A stretch of DNA of 64,000 nt from Candidatus Gastranaerophilales bacterium. Its GTDB lineage: Bacteria; Cyanobacteriota; Vampirovibrionia; Gastranaerophilales; Gastranaerophilaceae. Positions 38,334 through 46,713 of the stretch are shown piece after piece. The notes under the pieces are model-generated. The model made no database searches, was not told where the DNA came from, and worked only from the letters and a program-made list of their open reading frames with translations. The position numbers were made by a program, and so were the translations under genes. The stretch's first letter is position 1; each line of letters starts with the position of its first letter. The stretch is from contig CALUWA010000003.1 in assembly GCA_944324365.1 (NCBI GenBank), forward strand, positions 124,001-188,000, in the 5' to 3' direction.

Positions 38334-39104
38334 TTATTCTCCTTTCTCTTTTATTAACATAACTCTTAAAACCGGATTTTCATACGGACGTTTTCCTGAG
38401 CCGTAACCCGTTTTTTTGATAATAAATTCCTGCGGAAGTTCTTCTCCGGTATATAAAGCTGCCGCAATTGCAGCACCTGTCGGAGTAACCATTTCGCCGT
38501 TGTTGTCCGAAATGTGCAGCGGCAAATTGTAAGCTGCAGCGATTTCGCACACAGCCGGAACCGGCACAGGCATTTTACCGTGCTGGCATGTTACAAACCC
38601 TTGTCCGTCCACAAGTGTCGAAAAATAAACTTTTTCCGGTGCGATATCATCAAATAAAACCGCAAAACTTACAATATCAGCAATAGAATCTATAGCGCCG
38701 ACTTCATGAAAATGTACGTCTTTTATATCTTTACCGTGAACTTTTGCCTCTGCTTCCGCTACAATTTTGAAGATTTTCTTGGCAAGATTTTTTGCGCTGT
38801 CCGTAATATCAGCTTTTTCAATAATAGTGTTAACATCATCTAAATTACGGTGAATATGATGGTGTTCTCCGTGTGACTCATGATGATGCTCATGATGGTG
38901 ATGATGTTCAGGCAAAATTACATCAAAATCAGTCGCCATTATTGCATTAACGGCTTTTTTAGATATTACGTAATTAAATTCATTATCAAGCTTCATAGAA
39001 GCCAGTGCTTTTTCCAGCTTTTCCTGACTTGCACCCAAATCTAAAAGTGCGCCGACAGACATATCGCCTGAAATTCCGGATTTACATTCAAAGTATAAAT
39101 TCAT
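38334..39104 (-). CDS. larC: LarC1: nickel-insertion protein, N-terminal half only
   Basis: LarC inserts nickel into the sulfur-bearing pincer nucleotide using CTP. The N-terminal landmarks are present: SGISGDMSVGALLDLG, a His-rich loop at 67-85 (HHHHHEHHHESHGEHHHIH), HFHEVGAIDSIADI and TPTGAAIAA. The protein ends after GYGSGKRPYENPVLRVML, where LarC1 ends in lactobacilli. There LarC2 is reached by programmed frameshift. Here the transporter gene starts two bases after the stop, so there is no room for LarC2 in any frame. Either LarC2 is elsewhere or this form acts alone. Confidence 0.88.
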   Translation of the reverse strand: MNLYFECKSGISGDMSVGALLDLGASQEKLEKALASMKLDNEFNYVISKKAVNAIMATDFDVILPEHHHHHEHHHESHGEHHHIHRNLDDVNTIIEKADITDSAKNLAKKIFKIVAEAEAKVHGKDIKDVHFHEVGAIDSIADIVSFAVLFDDIAPEKVYFSTLVDGQGFVTCQHGKMPVPVPAVCEIAAAYNLPLHISDNNGEMVTPTGAAIAAALYTGEELPQEFIIKKTGYGSGKRPYENPVLRVMLIKEKGE

Positions 39105-39782
39105 TTATCTCCCCCTCTCAATAAGCTTATTTATTTGTGCTGCACTATATCCGGCATTAAACCCGTTATCAATATTTACAACGGTCATACCTTCCGCACA
39201 GCTGTTTAGCATAGTTAAAAGTGCCGATAACCCTTTAAAGGATGTTCCGTATCCGACAGATGTCGGAACCGCAATTACCGGAATATCGACAAGTCCTGTG
39301 ATAATTCCGCCAAGTGCCCCTTCCATTCCTGCAACTGCAACAATAACATTGGCTTTTCTTATATCATCTATTTTGTCAAACAGTCTGTGAATGCCGGCCA
39401 CTCCTATATCATAATATCTTTTTACATTGCTTCCGTAAAATTCGGCAACGCAGGCCGCTTCTTCCGCAACCGGAATATCTCCGGTGCCGCCGGTGCAGAC
39501 TGCTATTTCTCCGATTTTTTCCGCAGGATTTGTAACTAATGTTAAAACACGTCCTTTTTCGTTATAGTTGATTTGCGGAAAAACTTCCTTTAAAGCCTCA
39601 GCTTGTTCTTTTGAAGCGCGGGTGCCTATAACGTTTTGTTTTTCGTTATTAAATTCCGTAAATATTTTTACAAGCTGTTCATTTGTCTTGCATTCGCAAA
39701 AAACTGCCTCACTGAAGCCTCTGCGTTTTTGTCTTTCTATATCAAGTTTTGCAAAATCAATATCTATGTATTTATCGTTCAT
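39105..39782 (-). CDS. larB: LarB: pyridinium-3,5-biscarboxylate mononucleotide synthase
   Basis: LarB carboxylates and hydrolyses nicotinic acid adenine dinucleotide, the first step of pincer cofactor synthesis. The C-terminal PurE-like domain (about 75-215) has VCTGGTGDIPVAEEA, YDIGVAGIHR, AGMEGALGGI and AVPTSVGYG, diagnostic for LarB. The length of 225 residues is slightly shorter than usual. It ends one base before larC begins and lies three bases after tatC, within the same minus-strand unit. Confidence 0.93.
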   Translation of the reverse strand: MNDKYIDIDFAKLDIERQKRRGFSEAVFCECKTNEQLVKIFTEFNNEKQNVIGTRASKEQAEALKEVFPQINYNEKGRVLTLVTNPAEKIGEIAVCTGGTGDIPVAEEAACVAEFYGSNVKRYYDIGVAGIHRLFDKIDDIRKANVIVAVAGMEGALGGIITGLVDIPVIAVPTSVGYGTSFKGLSALLTMLNSCAEGMTVVNIDNGFNAGYSAAQINKLIERGR

Positions 39783-39784
39783 TT

Positions 39785-40501
39785 TTAGCCTTTCGGTCTG
39801 TTAAATTTCGCGGCAAGAAGCCCTGCTTCAAATAGCAGGTAAGTCGGGACCCCGAGCATAAGCTGGCTCACGACATCCGGAGGCGTAAATATTGCGGCTA
39901 AGATTAAAATTATTACAATTACGTATGGACGCTTGTCGCTTAAAGATTCATAAGAAATTATGCCGGATCTTACCAGGGCAATAGTAATTAAAGGCATTTG
40001 AAACATTGCACCGAATGCTGCTGCCATAACCAGTGTTAAATTTATAATATTGGAAAGCCCGAATACCGGATTGATATTTTGTGAGGCAAAACTCATCCCG
40101 AATTTTACAACTATCGGCATAATTACAAAGATACAAAATGCCGCCCCGAGTATAAAAAGAAAGGTGGAAGCTAATGCTACCGTTCTTATGAATTTTTTCT
40201 CGTGTTCATACAATGCGGGCAGAATAAAATCCCATACCTTTTTTGCCATATATGGAAAACAGATGATAACATCAAGTAGAAGTGCCGTCTTTAACTGAAG
40301 CAAAAAAACTTCCATCGGCGAGAAAAAGTTGAACGATATTTTATCCGAGCCCGCTATTATATCAACAAGACAGTTCAAAACATGCGGAGATAACCACAAC
40401 GTAAACGGAATAACAACACATAATGCTGTTAAACACTTTAAAATAGTTTCTCTTAATGCCTCCAGATGTGATATTAAACTTTCTTCTTTGTTATCATCCA
40501 T
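39785..40501 (-). CDS. tatC: Sec-independent translocase subunit TatC
   Basis: TatC recognises twin-arginine signal peptides and forms the receptor of the Tat system. It begins with SLISHLEALRETILKC, the conserved cytoplasmic motif with Glu. Six membrane helices and the SPMEVFLLQLKTALLL and FTPPDVVSQLML signatures are visible. The length of 238 residues is typical. A tight SD (AAAGGA) nearly touches the ATG. It follows tatA and lies downstream of two Tat-type redox genes, which suggests dedicated export of those substrates. Confidence 0.95.
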   Translation of the reverse strand: MDDNKEESLISHLEALRETILKCLTALCVVIPFTLWLSPHVLNCLVDIIAGSDKISFNFFSPMEVFLLQLKTALLLDVIICFPYMAKKVWDFILPALYEHEKKFIRTVALASTFLFILGAAFCIFVIMPIVVKFGMSFASQNINPVFGLSNIINLTLVMAAAFGAMFQMPLITIALVRSGIISYESLSDKRPYVIVIILILAAIFTPPDVVSQLMLGVPTYLLFEAGLLAAKFNRPKG

Positions 40502-40505
40502 TCCT

Positions 40506-40721
40506 TTATACGTCTTTTGGTTTATATTCTTCCGGTTTTTCGGCAGTTTCTTCTATTGCATCTTTAAGTCCCTGTGCTTCTTCTTTCAAAATATTTTTTG
40601 CCTTTTTGTATTCATAAGAAGCGCGCCCGAGTGCTCTTGCAATTTCGGGGATTCTTTTCCCGCCAAACAAAAGCAGGATTGCAACTAATATTAGTAAAAT
40701 TTCAGTTATACCAAGTGACAT
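40506..40721 (-). CDS. tatA: Twin-arginine translocase subunit TatA
   Basis: TatA oligomers form the Tat translocation site. The 71 residues show one N-terminal helix ([16 protein letters not shown]), the [14 protein letters not shown] hinge and amphipathic helix, and an acidic/lysine tail. AGGAG precedes the ATG. It sits 4 bases upstream of tatC. TatB is not visible, so this looks like a minimal TatAC system. Confidence 0.94.
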   Translation of the reverse strand: MSLGITEILLILVAILLLFGGKRIPEIARALGRASYEYKKAKNILKEEAQGLKDAIEETAEKPEEYKPKDV

Positions 40722-40739
40722 AAATTTCTCCTTTTAGTT

Positions 40740-42026
40740 TTATAAAAGTTTTTGCTCCTTAATTGGGAAAATCTCTATTGCGCCGAAATGACAGACATTT
40801 TTGCAAGCTCCGCAGCCGATACATTTCATAGCATTAAGTACAGGCGGCTTGTCTTTTTCTTTTATTATAGCATGTACAGGGCAGGTATCAGCACAAACTC
40901 CGCATTGGTTGCATTTGTTTTCATCAATCATAGCCATCCCAATTCTGGTATGCTGTTTATCATCTAAAGATAAACGCTTTATTGCGCCGGACGGGCAGAC
41001 CTCACCGCATTTTGCACAATCAAATTTACAATGAGAGTCTGAATAATCAAGATGAACCGCGCCAAAATCTTTATCAGCCTTTTTAATAATTTTATTCGGG
41101 CAATGTTCTACACATAAGTTACAATTCAAACATTTATTTATGAATCGTTCTTTGCTTTCCGCACCCGGAGGTAAAATTACATCTTTAATTTTTTCGGCAA
41201 TTTTATCTTTTAATTCAATTCCGGCTTTTATCATTCCGCCAAAAAGTGCAAGTGCCGCGGCTCCGATAATTACCTGACGTCTTTTTAAATCAAATTTAAC
41301 AGGCTGTTTGGGTTTAATGCCGTATTGCATACTGCTTTTCGGACAAACACTGATACATTTTAAACATTTAATGCATGTTTCATTATCAACAGTTTTTTCC
41401 TTTGCATCTATACATCCGGAAGGGCAGTTCCTTTCACACATTCCGCAGGATATACAATTTTCATTCATATAGATTTTATTGAGAGAAAATTTTGATATCA
41501 GCCCAAAAACAGTTCCGACAGGACAAAAGTTTGTACAAAATATTCTGTCTTTCAAAAGCACTGCTGCCAGAATAATAACAAATGCCGTGCAGCCCAGAAA
41601 TGCTCCGGATACAGCGGAACCAAACAACGTATAAGGCTCAATATATCTTATTGCAGCTGCACTGCCGCCGATTAGTATGCCCCAAACAATTGCCGAAACA
41701 AAATATTTTAACGGGAAATTCTTTTGTTTTGTGCCATAGTTTTTTCTAAACAGGCTTTTTACAAATCCTAAAATTTCCTGTAAAATTCCGAACGGACATA
41801 CCAGCGAACAGTAAACCCTTCCGCATAACAGTGTAATTCCTGCAAGAATAAGCAATACTATAAGAGCCGCTACCGAAAAATCAATGAAAACTCTCTGTAA
41901 TACCGGCAGAAGTTGAAAATCAAATATCTTTAAAGGGTAAAATACACCTAGCATCCCTACAATTGCAAGAACAAATATAATACATGCAACCGTAAGTCTT
42001 GTTCTGTACAAAATTTTGCCTTTCAC
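40740..42026 (-). CDS. Membrane polyferredoxin, NapH/NapG-like fusion
   Basis: The N-terminal 190 residues have four membrane helices and the CGRVYCSLVCPFG / CTNFCPVG motifs of NapH-type membrane ferredoxins. Two 4Fe-4S sites (CISCGMCERNCP, CIKCLKCISVCP) follow. Then KRRQVIIGAAALALFGG near 240-256 looks like an internal Tat signal or extra helix. After it come four more NapG-like clusters (CLNCNLCVEHCP, the variant CKFDCAKCGEVCP, CNQCGVCADTCP, CIGCGACKNVCH). It probably carries quinol electrons to periplasmic reductases such as the upstream aldo/keto reductase. The start is GTG with AAAGGG upstream, three bases from that gene. Confidence 0.85.
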   Translation of the reverse strand: MKGKILYRTRLTVACIIFVLAIVGMLGVFYPLKIFDFQLLPVLQRVFIDFSVAALIVLLILAGITLLCGRVYCSLVCPFGILQEILGFVKSLFRKNYGTKQKNFPLKYFVSAIVWGILIGGSAAAIRYIEPYTLFGSAVSGAFLGCTAFVIILAAVLLKDRIFCTNFCPVGTVFGLISKFSLNKIYMNENCISCGMCERNCPSGCIDAKEKTVDNETCIKCLKCISVCPKSSMQYGIKPKQPVKFDLKRRQVIIGAAALALFGGMIKAGIELKDKIAEKIKDVILPPGAESKERFINKCLNCNLCVEHCPNKIIKKADKDFGAVHLDYSDSHCKFDCAKCGEVCPSGAIKRLSLDDKQHTRIGMAMIDENKCNQCGVCADTCPVHAIIKEKDKPPVLNAMKCIGCGACKNVCHFGAIEIFPIKEQKLL

Positions 42027-42029
42027 TAT

Positions 42030-43259
42030 TTACCCTTTCTTTTCCACTTCTTTTTCAAGAGCGTCAACTTTTTTCAAGAGAGCCGGAATATCAAGCCCCT
42101 GCGGACAATTTTTTGAGCACAGGTGGCAGTTAATACATTTGTCAGCTTTTTCGTCTTCTTTTAGCGCATTATAGTTTGCCGTAAACATAAATGCCTGTTT
42201 GTTTGACTGATAAACATTGTAAAGCCCGAATATTGCAGGTATATTTATTCCGCGCGGGCAAACCTCCATACAGTAACGGCAAGCCGTACAATTTATTGCA
42301 CCTTGAGATTGTATAATTTTTGCAACTTCTTTTGCAATTTCTTCTTCCTGCGGCGTAAATTCTCTAAAGTTTGTGAATGTATCAATATTTTCCTTTAACT
42401 GCTGGAAGTTACTCATGCCGCTGAGGATAGTGAATAAACGTTTTTTGCTTGTAACCCATCTCAATCCGAAGGAAGCTTGTGTATCATCAGGGCAGGCTTC
42501 TTTTAGTTTAGCAGCTGCTTTGTCAGGCAAATTACACAATCCGCCCCCTCTTAAAGGTTCCATAACTATAACCGGAACTTTTGCTTCATCAGCTATTTCA
42601 TATAGTTCCTGGGCATTAATAACTGTCCAGTCAAGATAATTAATCTGAAGCTGGCAAAAATCCCACTTATGCTCTTTAATAACTTCTCTGAGCATATTCG
42701 GATCTCCGTGGAAAGAAAATCCGAGGTGTTTTATCAAACCGTCTTTTTTCAATTTTAACAATTCACCGTACATATCATTATTACGGTAATTAGCAAGGGT
42801 GTTTTTATTTATATTGTGAACCATATAATTGTCAAAGTATTCTACCTGGCATTTTTTTAATTGTTCATCAAATATCTTCCTTACATCAGAAGGTGAATTT
42901 ACAAGATACGCAGGGTTTTTGTCTGTCAAAAAGAAACTTTCGCGCGGATACTGCTTCAAAATTTCTCCTATTGCATTTTCGGATTTTCCTTCGACATACA
43001 TATAAGCTGTATCAAAATAGTTTGCCCCGTGTTCCATTGAATATGCAACCATTTTGTCGAGTTCGACCATATCAATCTTGCCGTCCCGCATAGGAAGCCG
43101 CATACACCCAAGTGCAATTAAAGGCATTTCAAGGTTATCAAATTTTCTTTTGACAACCTGTTTTTCGGCCTTTTTAACTTCTTTTTTCCCGCAGCCTGCA
43201 AGAAGCGCTGCACCTCCTGCTGCAAGTGCTGAGTTAATTATAAATTCTCTGCGTTTCAT
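42030..43259 (-). CDS. Tat-exported aldo/keto reductase with 4Fe-4S domain (lipoprotein)
   Basis: MKRREFIINSALAAGGAALLAGC is a twin-arginine signal ending in a lipobox, so the protein is expected outside the cytoplasmic membrane. An AKR barrel (about 40-320) has GCMRLPM, FDTAYMYVEGKSE with the catalytic Tyr, the His of YMVHNINKN and GFSFHGD. The C-terminal 4Fe-4S motifs are CTACRYCMEVCPRG and CINCHLCSKNCPQG. The length is 409. The physiological substrate is unknown. Neighbouring polyferredoxin and flavodoxin suggest an electron chain that does not depend on NADPH. Confidence 0.9.
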   Translation of the reverse strand: MKRREFIINSALAAGGAALLAGCGKKEVKKAEKQVVKRKFDNLEMPLIALGCMRLPMRDGKIDMVELDKMVAYSMEHGANYFDTAYMYVEGKSENAIGEILKQYPRESFFLTDKNPAYLVNSPSDVRKIFDEQLKKCQVEYFDNYMVHNINKNTLANYRNNDMYGELLKLKKDGLIKHLGFSFHGDPNMLREVIKEHKWDFCQLQINYLDWTVINAQELYEIADEAKVPVIVMEPLRGGGLCNLPDKAAAKLKEACPDDTQASFGLRWVTSKKRLFTILSGMSNFQQLKENIDTFTNFREFTPQEEEIAKEVAKIIQSQGAINCTACRYCMEVCPRGINIPAIFGLYNVYQSNKQAFMFTANYNALKEDEKADKCINCHLCSKNCPQGLDIPALLKKVDALEKEVEKKG

Positions 43260-43268
43260 TATTTCTCC

Positions 43269-43841
43269 TTAAAGTTTTAAACTTTTAATCCAATCTGCAA
43301 CATCGCTGTCTTTTGCAGTTCTTTCATATGAAGCAAATCCTTGCAAAACTTTAGCGTCAGGTGCAAGTTTTTGCATATCTGAATATGTCATAGAAGCTCC
43401 GCCGCCTCCGTGGGTGCAAAACGGAACAATAACTTTTCCGGCGAACTCATTTTTTGCCAGAAATGTTTTGACAGGAGATGCCATTGTGTACCACCATACA
43501 GGTGTTCCAACAAATATTATATCATATTCTTTAACATCTCCGTTTGAGATGAGTTCCGGCATGAAGTTTTTCTGTTTTTCATCCTTAGCCTGTGCAACAA
43601 CAGTGTTATAATCTTTAGAATATGGTACCTTAGGCACAATTTCAAATAAATCGGCATTAGTCATACCCTGAATTTGTTTTGCTAATGCTTCCGTGTTTCC
43701 TGAATAAGAGTAGTAAGCCACCAAAACCTTTTTATCGTTCATATTTATGACCTCCTTATTTTGATTTGCAAGAACCTGATAAACTCCGATTCCGCATACT
43801 ATAAGCAGTAATACCGTTATAATTAAAATAGTTTTTTTCAT
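43269..43841 (-). CDS. Flavodoxin with N-terminal membrane anchor
   Basis: An uncleaved anchor or signal (residues 3-25, ILIITVLLLIVCGIGVYQVL) precedes a flavodoxin domain starting KKVLVAYYSYSGNTEALA, the phosphate-binding loop for FMN. GTPVWWYTMASP and FCTHGGGGASMTY complete the flavin site. It belongs to the flavodoxin_4-type family common in gut anaerobes next to aldo/keto reductases. GGAGAG precedes the ATG. It is the first gene after the MerR-type promoter at 43870-43900. Confidence 0.9.
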   Translation of the reverse strand: MKKTILIITVLLLIVCGIGVYQVLANQNKEVINMNDKKVLVAYYSYSGNTEALAKQIQGMTNADLFEIVPKVPYSKDYNTVVAQAKDEKQKNFMPELISNGDVKEYDIIFVGTPVWWYTMASPVKTFLAKNEFAGKVIVPFCTHGGGGASMTYSDMQKLAPDAKVLQGFASYERTAKDSDVADWIKSLKL

Positions 43842-43869
43842 AATCTCTCCAAGTTATATTTCTGTTTGA

Positions 43870-43900
43870 ATTGTACACCTTAAAGCTGACTCTAAGTCAA
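43870..43900 (-). promoter_or_regulatory. MerR-type promoter driving the flavodoxin-lar unit
   Basis: On the minus strand TTGACT (-35, 43900-43895) and TACAAT (-10, 43875-43870) are separated by 19 bases. The dyad CTTAGAGT..GCTTTAAG occupies the spacer. A lengthened spacer filled by a dyad is the hallmark of promoters activated by MerR-family regulators by DNA distortion. The flavodoxin ATG is about 30 bases downstream. No merR gene is present in the window. Confidence 0.75.
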
Positions 43901-43908
43901 TACCCGGA

Positions 43909-44754
43909 TTAATCTTCGTTTAAAACTTCTTTTAATGTTCTTAACGCCGCTAAGGTATTCGGGAAACCGACATAAGGCAGGCATTGAATTATCGCGGCAG
44001 TAATGTTTTCTTTTGAGTTGCCTATTTTTAAATTTCCTTCAATATGACTTTTCAAGGTAGAGGTGTTGCCTGTTGTTACGAGGAGCCCGATAATCAAGAG
44101 TTCGCGGGTTTTCATATCAAGCCCGGCACGGGTATAAAAGTCCCCAAAGCCGACTTCTGTTAAAAACCTTGCTACATCTTCACCCATATTACCCGGCAGA
44201 CCTTCCATAGCAACTTTTATTTCATCCCCATAAATCGGTTCCTGAATAGCAAGTCCTGCTGCATATCTGTTCTGCTCCTGAACCTTTGCTGTGCTTTGCA
44301 GAGGGGTTTGTATTCCGCGTTCTTTAAATACCTCATTAAGTATACCAAGGGCGTTTAATGTTTTCGGAAATCCTATAAAAGGAGCGCACTGGTAAATAGC
44401 TTCACGCAGTTCAACAGGTGTTACTCCGACATTCAAAGCAGCGCCGATATGCGATTTTAACTGCGGCAGTGTCTGCTGGGTGGTTAATGATACAACAGTG
44501 AGCATTTCTCTTGTTTTAATATCGAGTTCGCCGATTGTAAAAATCTCACCGAAGATATATTTTTGCAAAATAGCCATCATCTCCGGATCATCCCCTTCAA
44601 GACTCAGGGCTTCTCCGTTAAAAAGAGCTTTATAATTTTTCTTGCAAATTTCTGTTCTGTTTGGAGTGTTGTTATTTAATACAGTTTCGGCAGAAAAAGC
44701 AAAACTCTGTGATATTGCAACAAGCAAAAAAGATGCTAATAATCTTTTTGTCAT
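43909..44754 (-). CDS. Exported carboxymuconolactone decarboxylase-family protein (two domains)
   Basis: A signal peptide (1-22, ending FAFSA) is followed by two AhpD/CMD-like domains, about 45-135 and 165-270. These share the pattern DIKTREMLTVVSL...LKSHIGAALNVG...IYQCAPFIGFP and DMKTRELLIIGL...LKSHIEGNLKIG...IIQCLPYVGFP. The CxxC of AhpD-type peroxidase partners is absent, so a decarboxylase-like or structural role is more likely than a disulfide one. It is last in a unit with a cupin and DUF3737, a combination common in gut bacteria near LysR regulators. Confidence 0.85.
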   Translation of the reverse strand: MTKRLLASFLLVAISQSFAFSAETVLNNNTPNRTEICKKNYKALFNGEALSLEGDDPEMMAILQKYIFGEIFTIGELDIKTREMLTVVSLTTQQTLPQLKSHIGAALNVGVTPVELREAIYQCAPFIGFPKTLNALGILNEVFKERGIQTPLQSTAKVQEQNRYAAGLAIQEPIYGDEIKVAMEGLPGNMGEDVARFLTEVGFGDFYTRAGLDMKTRELLIIGLLVTTGNTSTLKSHIEGNLKIGNSKENITAAIIQCLPYVGFPNTLAALRTLKEVLNED

Positions 44755-44768
44755 TATAAAATGCCTCC

Positions 44769-45236
44769 TTATTTGTATTCTTTGTCCCCAACAGGTTCAA
44801 GCCAGGTTGTTTTGTTATATGGAAGGTTTGGTTCAATTGAGATATGTGCAAATTCATGATTTGGGGCTGCACCGTGCCAGTGTTCTGCGTGAGGCGGAAT
44901 TTTTACAACATCACCGGCTTTTAATTTTTGGATAGCTTTTCCGCGTTCCTGATATCTGCCTTCTCCGGCAGTTACAAGCAGGATTTGCCCGCCTGAATGT
45001 CTGTGCCAGTTTGTTCTTGCACCTTTTTCAAAAGTAACGTTTGCTATTGATGAATTCCAAATTCCATCTCTTGTACACAACATATTAAGATGTGTTGTTC
45101 CGGTAAAATATTGGCTGTATGGGTTAACTTCACCTTTGGCAAACGGCTGCTCAAGCTCTTTTTTCTTTGCAAATGCGCTGCTGCCTGCAGCAACAATCAT
45201 AGTAACAAGTAAAATAGTTAATAATACTTTTTTCAT
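44769..45236 (-). CDS. Exported cupin-domain protein
   Basis: A signal peptide ends at about residue 23 (SSAFA). A single cupin barrel follows with TNWHRHSGGQILLVTAGEG (motif 1, two His and Gln) and LKAGDVVKIPPHAEHWHG (motif 2). These give a plausible metal site. The 155 residues are typical of small cupins that pair with carboxymuconolactone-decarboxylase-like proteins. It lies 14 bases before that gene and 19 after the DUF3737 gene. The substrate is unknown. Confidence 0.88.
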   Translation of the reverse strand: MKKVLLTILLVTMIVAAGSSAFAKKKELEQPFAKGEVNPYSQYFTGTTHLNMLCTRDGIWNSSIANVTFEKGARTNWHRHSGGQILLVTAGEGRYQERGKAIQKLKAGDVVKIPPHAEHWHGAAPNHEFAHISIEPNLPYNKTTWLEPVGDKEYK

Positions 45237-45255
45237 AAATTATTCCTCTCTCTTT

Positions 45256-46116
45256 TTAAGCCGCGTATTCTTCTTTGTTTAATTCAACCTTACCGAAACA
45301 AGGCATTACTGCATCCTGCATTATAATTTCGCCTACGGAATCAGCTTTTATAATACCTGATTTCGGATTTTTAACAGAATCAATATGCCCCTTTATATCT
45401 GCTTCCACATCGGAATATTCAAATGCCAAATCTGTATCTTCCATTGTACAATTTATTAATTTTAAATTTTTGCAATAGCATAACGGCTGTGTGCCGATGA
45501 TTTTACAATTAATAAATGTAAGATTTTCAGAAAACCAGCCCAAATATTCTCCCTTTACGGTTGAATTTTCCACAACAACATTTTTACTATGCCAGAATGC
45601 ATCTTTTGTGTCAAGATTTGAATTATTTATATGCAAATTTTTCATATATTGAAACGAGTATTTCCCTGTCATAGTAAGATTATTTATTTCTACATTTTTT
45701 GATTCAAAAAGAAAATACATTGCATCAATAACGGAATTTTTAATATTCAAATCTTTGCAGCGCCAGCCAAATTCCGGGGAGTTGATTTTACAATCTGCTA
45801 TCTCAATATCTTTACATTCCCTAAGGCATTTTATGCCGTTTATTTCACATTTTTCGATAAGCCCTTTCTTAGAATACCAAAGTGGTGCACGTGTTTTTTC
45901 ATCCATTTGCGAATTTATCAGATTAAACTTATTTGCGTGCCAAAGGGGGTATCTTAATGAAAACGAACAGTCCCCGACAGTTATATTTCTGCACTCCTTC
46001 AGCACGGATTCGCCGTCTGCCGGGCCTTCAAAACGGCAGGCTAAAACTTCTGTATTACACAGATTATATAAAGAACGTTCTTCGTCAAAAGTTTGATTAA
46101 TTATTTGCTTTTTCAT
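45256..46116 (-). CDS. DUF3737-like right-handed beta-helix protein
   Basis: The 286 residues form repeating short strands (ECRNITVGDCSF, ECKDIEIADCKI, ESKNVEINNLTM, HSKNVVVENSTV, YCKNLKLINCTM). The spacing of about 20 residues is typical of a right-handed parallel beta-helix. The start MKKQIINQTFDEERSLYNL and the repeat spacing match my memory of DUF3737. It has no signal peptide and no known catalytic role. CGGAGG lies before the ATG. It is the first gene of the cupin/CMD unit, about 95 bases downstream of the inverted-repeat site at 46210. Confidence 0.82.
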   Translation of the reverse strand: MKKQIINQTFDEERSLYNLCNTEVLACRFEGPADGESVLKECRNITVGDCSFSLRYPLWHANKFNLINSQMDEKTRAPLWYSKKGLIEKCEINGIKCLRECKDIEIADCKINSPEFGWRCKDLNIKNSVIDAMYFLFESKNVEINNLTMTGKYSFQYMKNLHINNSNLDTKDAFWHSKNVVVENSTVKGEYLGWFSENLTFINCKIIGTQPLCYCKNLKLINCTMEDTDLAFEYSDVEADIKGHIDSVKNPKSGIIKADSVGEIIMQDAVMPCFGKVELNKEEYAA

Positions 46117-46209
46117 ATCTCAACCTCCGTTACTGCTTTTGTTTGCACAGTAAGTTAAAATTTATCGGATAATGCAATTATTGTTTCTAATATCTCATCC
46201 AATTTTATT

Positions 46210-46237
46210 ATTTACTATATTTCAAAAAATAGCAAAT
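46210..46237 (-). promoter_or_regulatory. Inverted-repeat regulator site upstream of DUF3737, shared with lysR region
   Basis: ATTTACTA and TAGCAAAT (half-site ATTTRCTA) are spaced 12 bases apart. The right half and flank, AATAGCAAATACTTATATT, recur identically beside lysR at 53560-53578. The shape suits a LysR-type regulator and points to the LysR encoded at 53629. Confidence 0.6.
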
Positions 46238-46340
46238 ACTTATATTGAATGGAGTTCTATGCTTATAAGGTATGATATTTGGTGAAATTTAGCGAAGCAA
46301 TCCAGAAAATTATCTATGGGTTTTAATAATTCGTGTAATC

Positions 46341-46712
46341 GGTGCCTTTTTAATGCAAAAGTACCATTTATGTTCATTTCTTTCTCTTTATTTGCGAAGC
46401 AAAGCGGATTGTGAGCGTAGAGTGAAGAGCGTTGCCGTAGGGCAATGCTCTGGAACTCGTAATACGCGAACAACCAAGCAGAGAAAAAAGTGAACCTTTC
46501 ACGACCAAATGAAAGAGTGAAGCCATTTTGCACGTTTCGAGCAGAGCTCTCAACTGCAAAAGAAGGCAATAAAGAGAAAACACGCAAACGTTCCCTGCAT
46601 TTCGCTGACGCTCAATGCCTAAATATTATTTGAGCTTTCAGCTCAAATTCTTTCATGGCTCACTATCGCACTTCGTGCACGTTCGCCTGACTCACCTTAC
46701 GGTGAGTAATAT
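46341..46712 (+). repeat. Dispersed element, copy 4, with internal insertion
   Basis: Flanks match 22675-22896. The pyrimidine tract is at 46372-46392, with TTTCTCTTTATT as its distinctive part, and the matching purine tract AATAAAGAGAAA is at 46568-46579. About 150 extra bases lie between them, containing AGAGAAAAAAGTGAAC. It ends at the same TGCACGTTCGCCTGACTC sequence. The open frames here are shadows; no gene is called. Confidence 0.75.
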
Positions 46713-46713
46713 T

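Noticed and set aside
46240-46587. Minus-strand ORF of 115 residues
   Set aside because: It lies across the dispersed repeat and its insertion, with no SD and no family resemblance.
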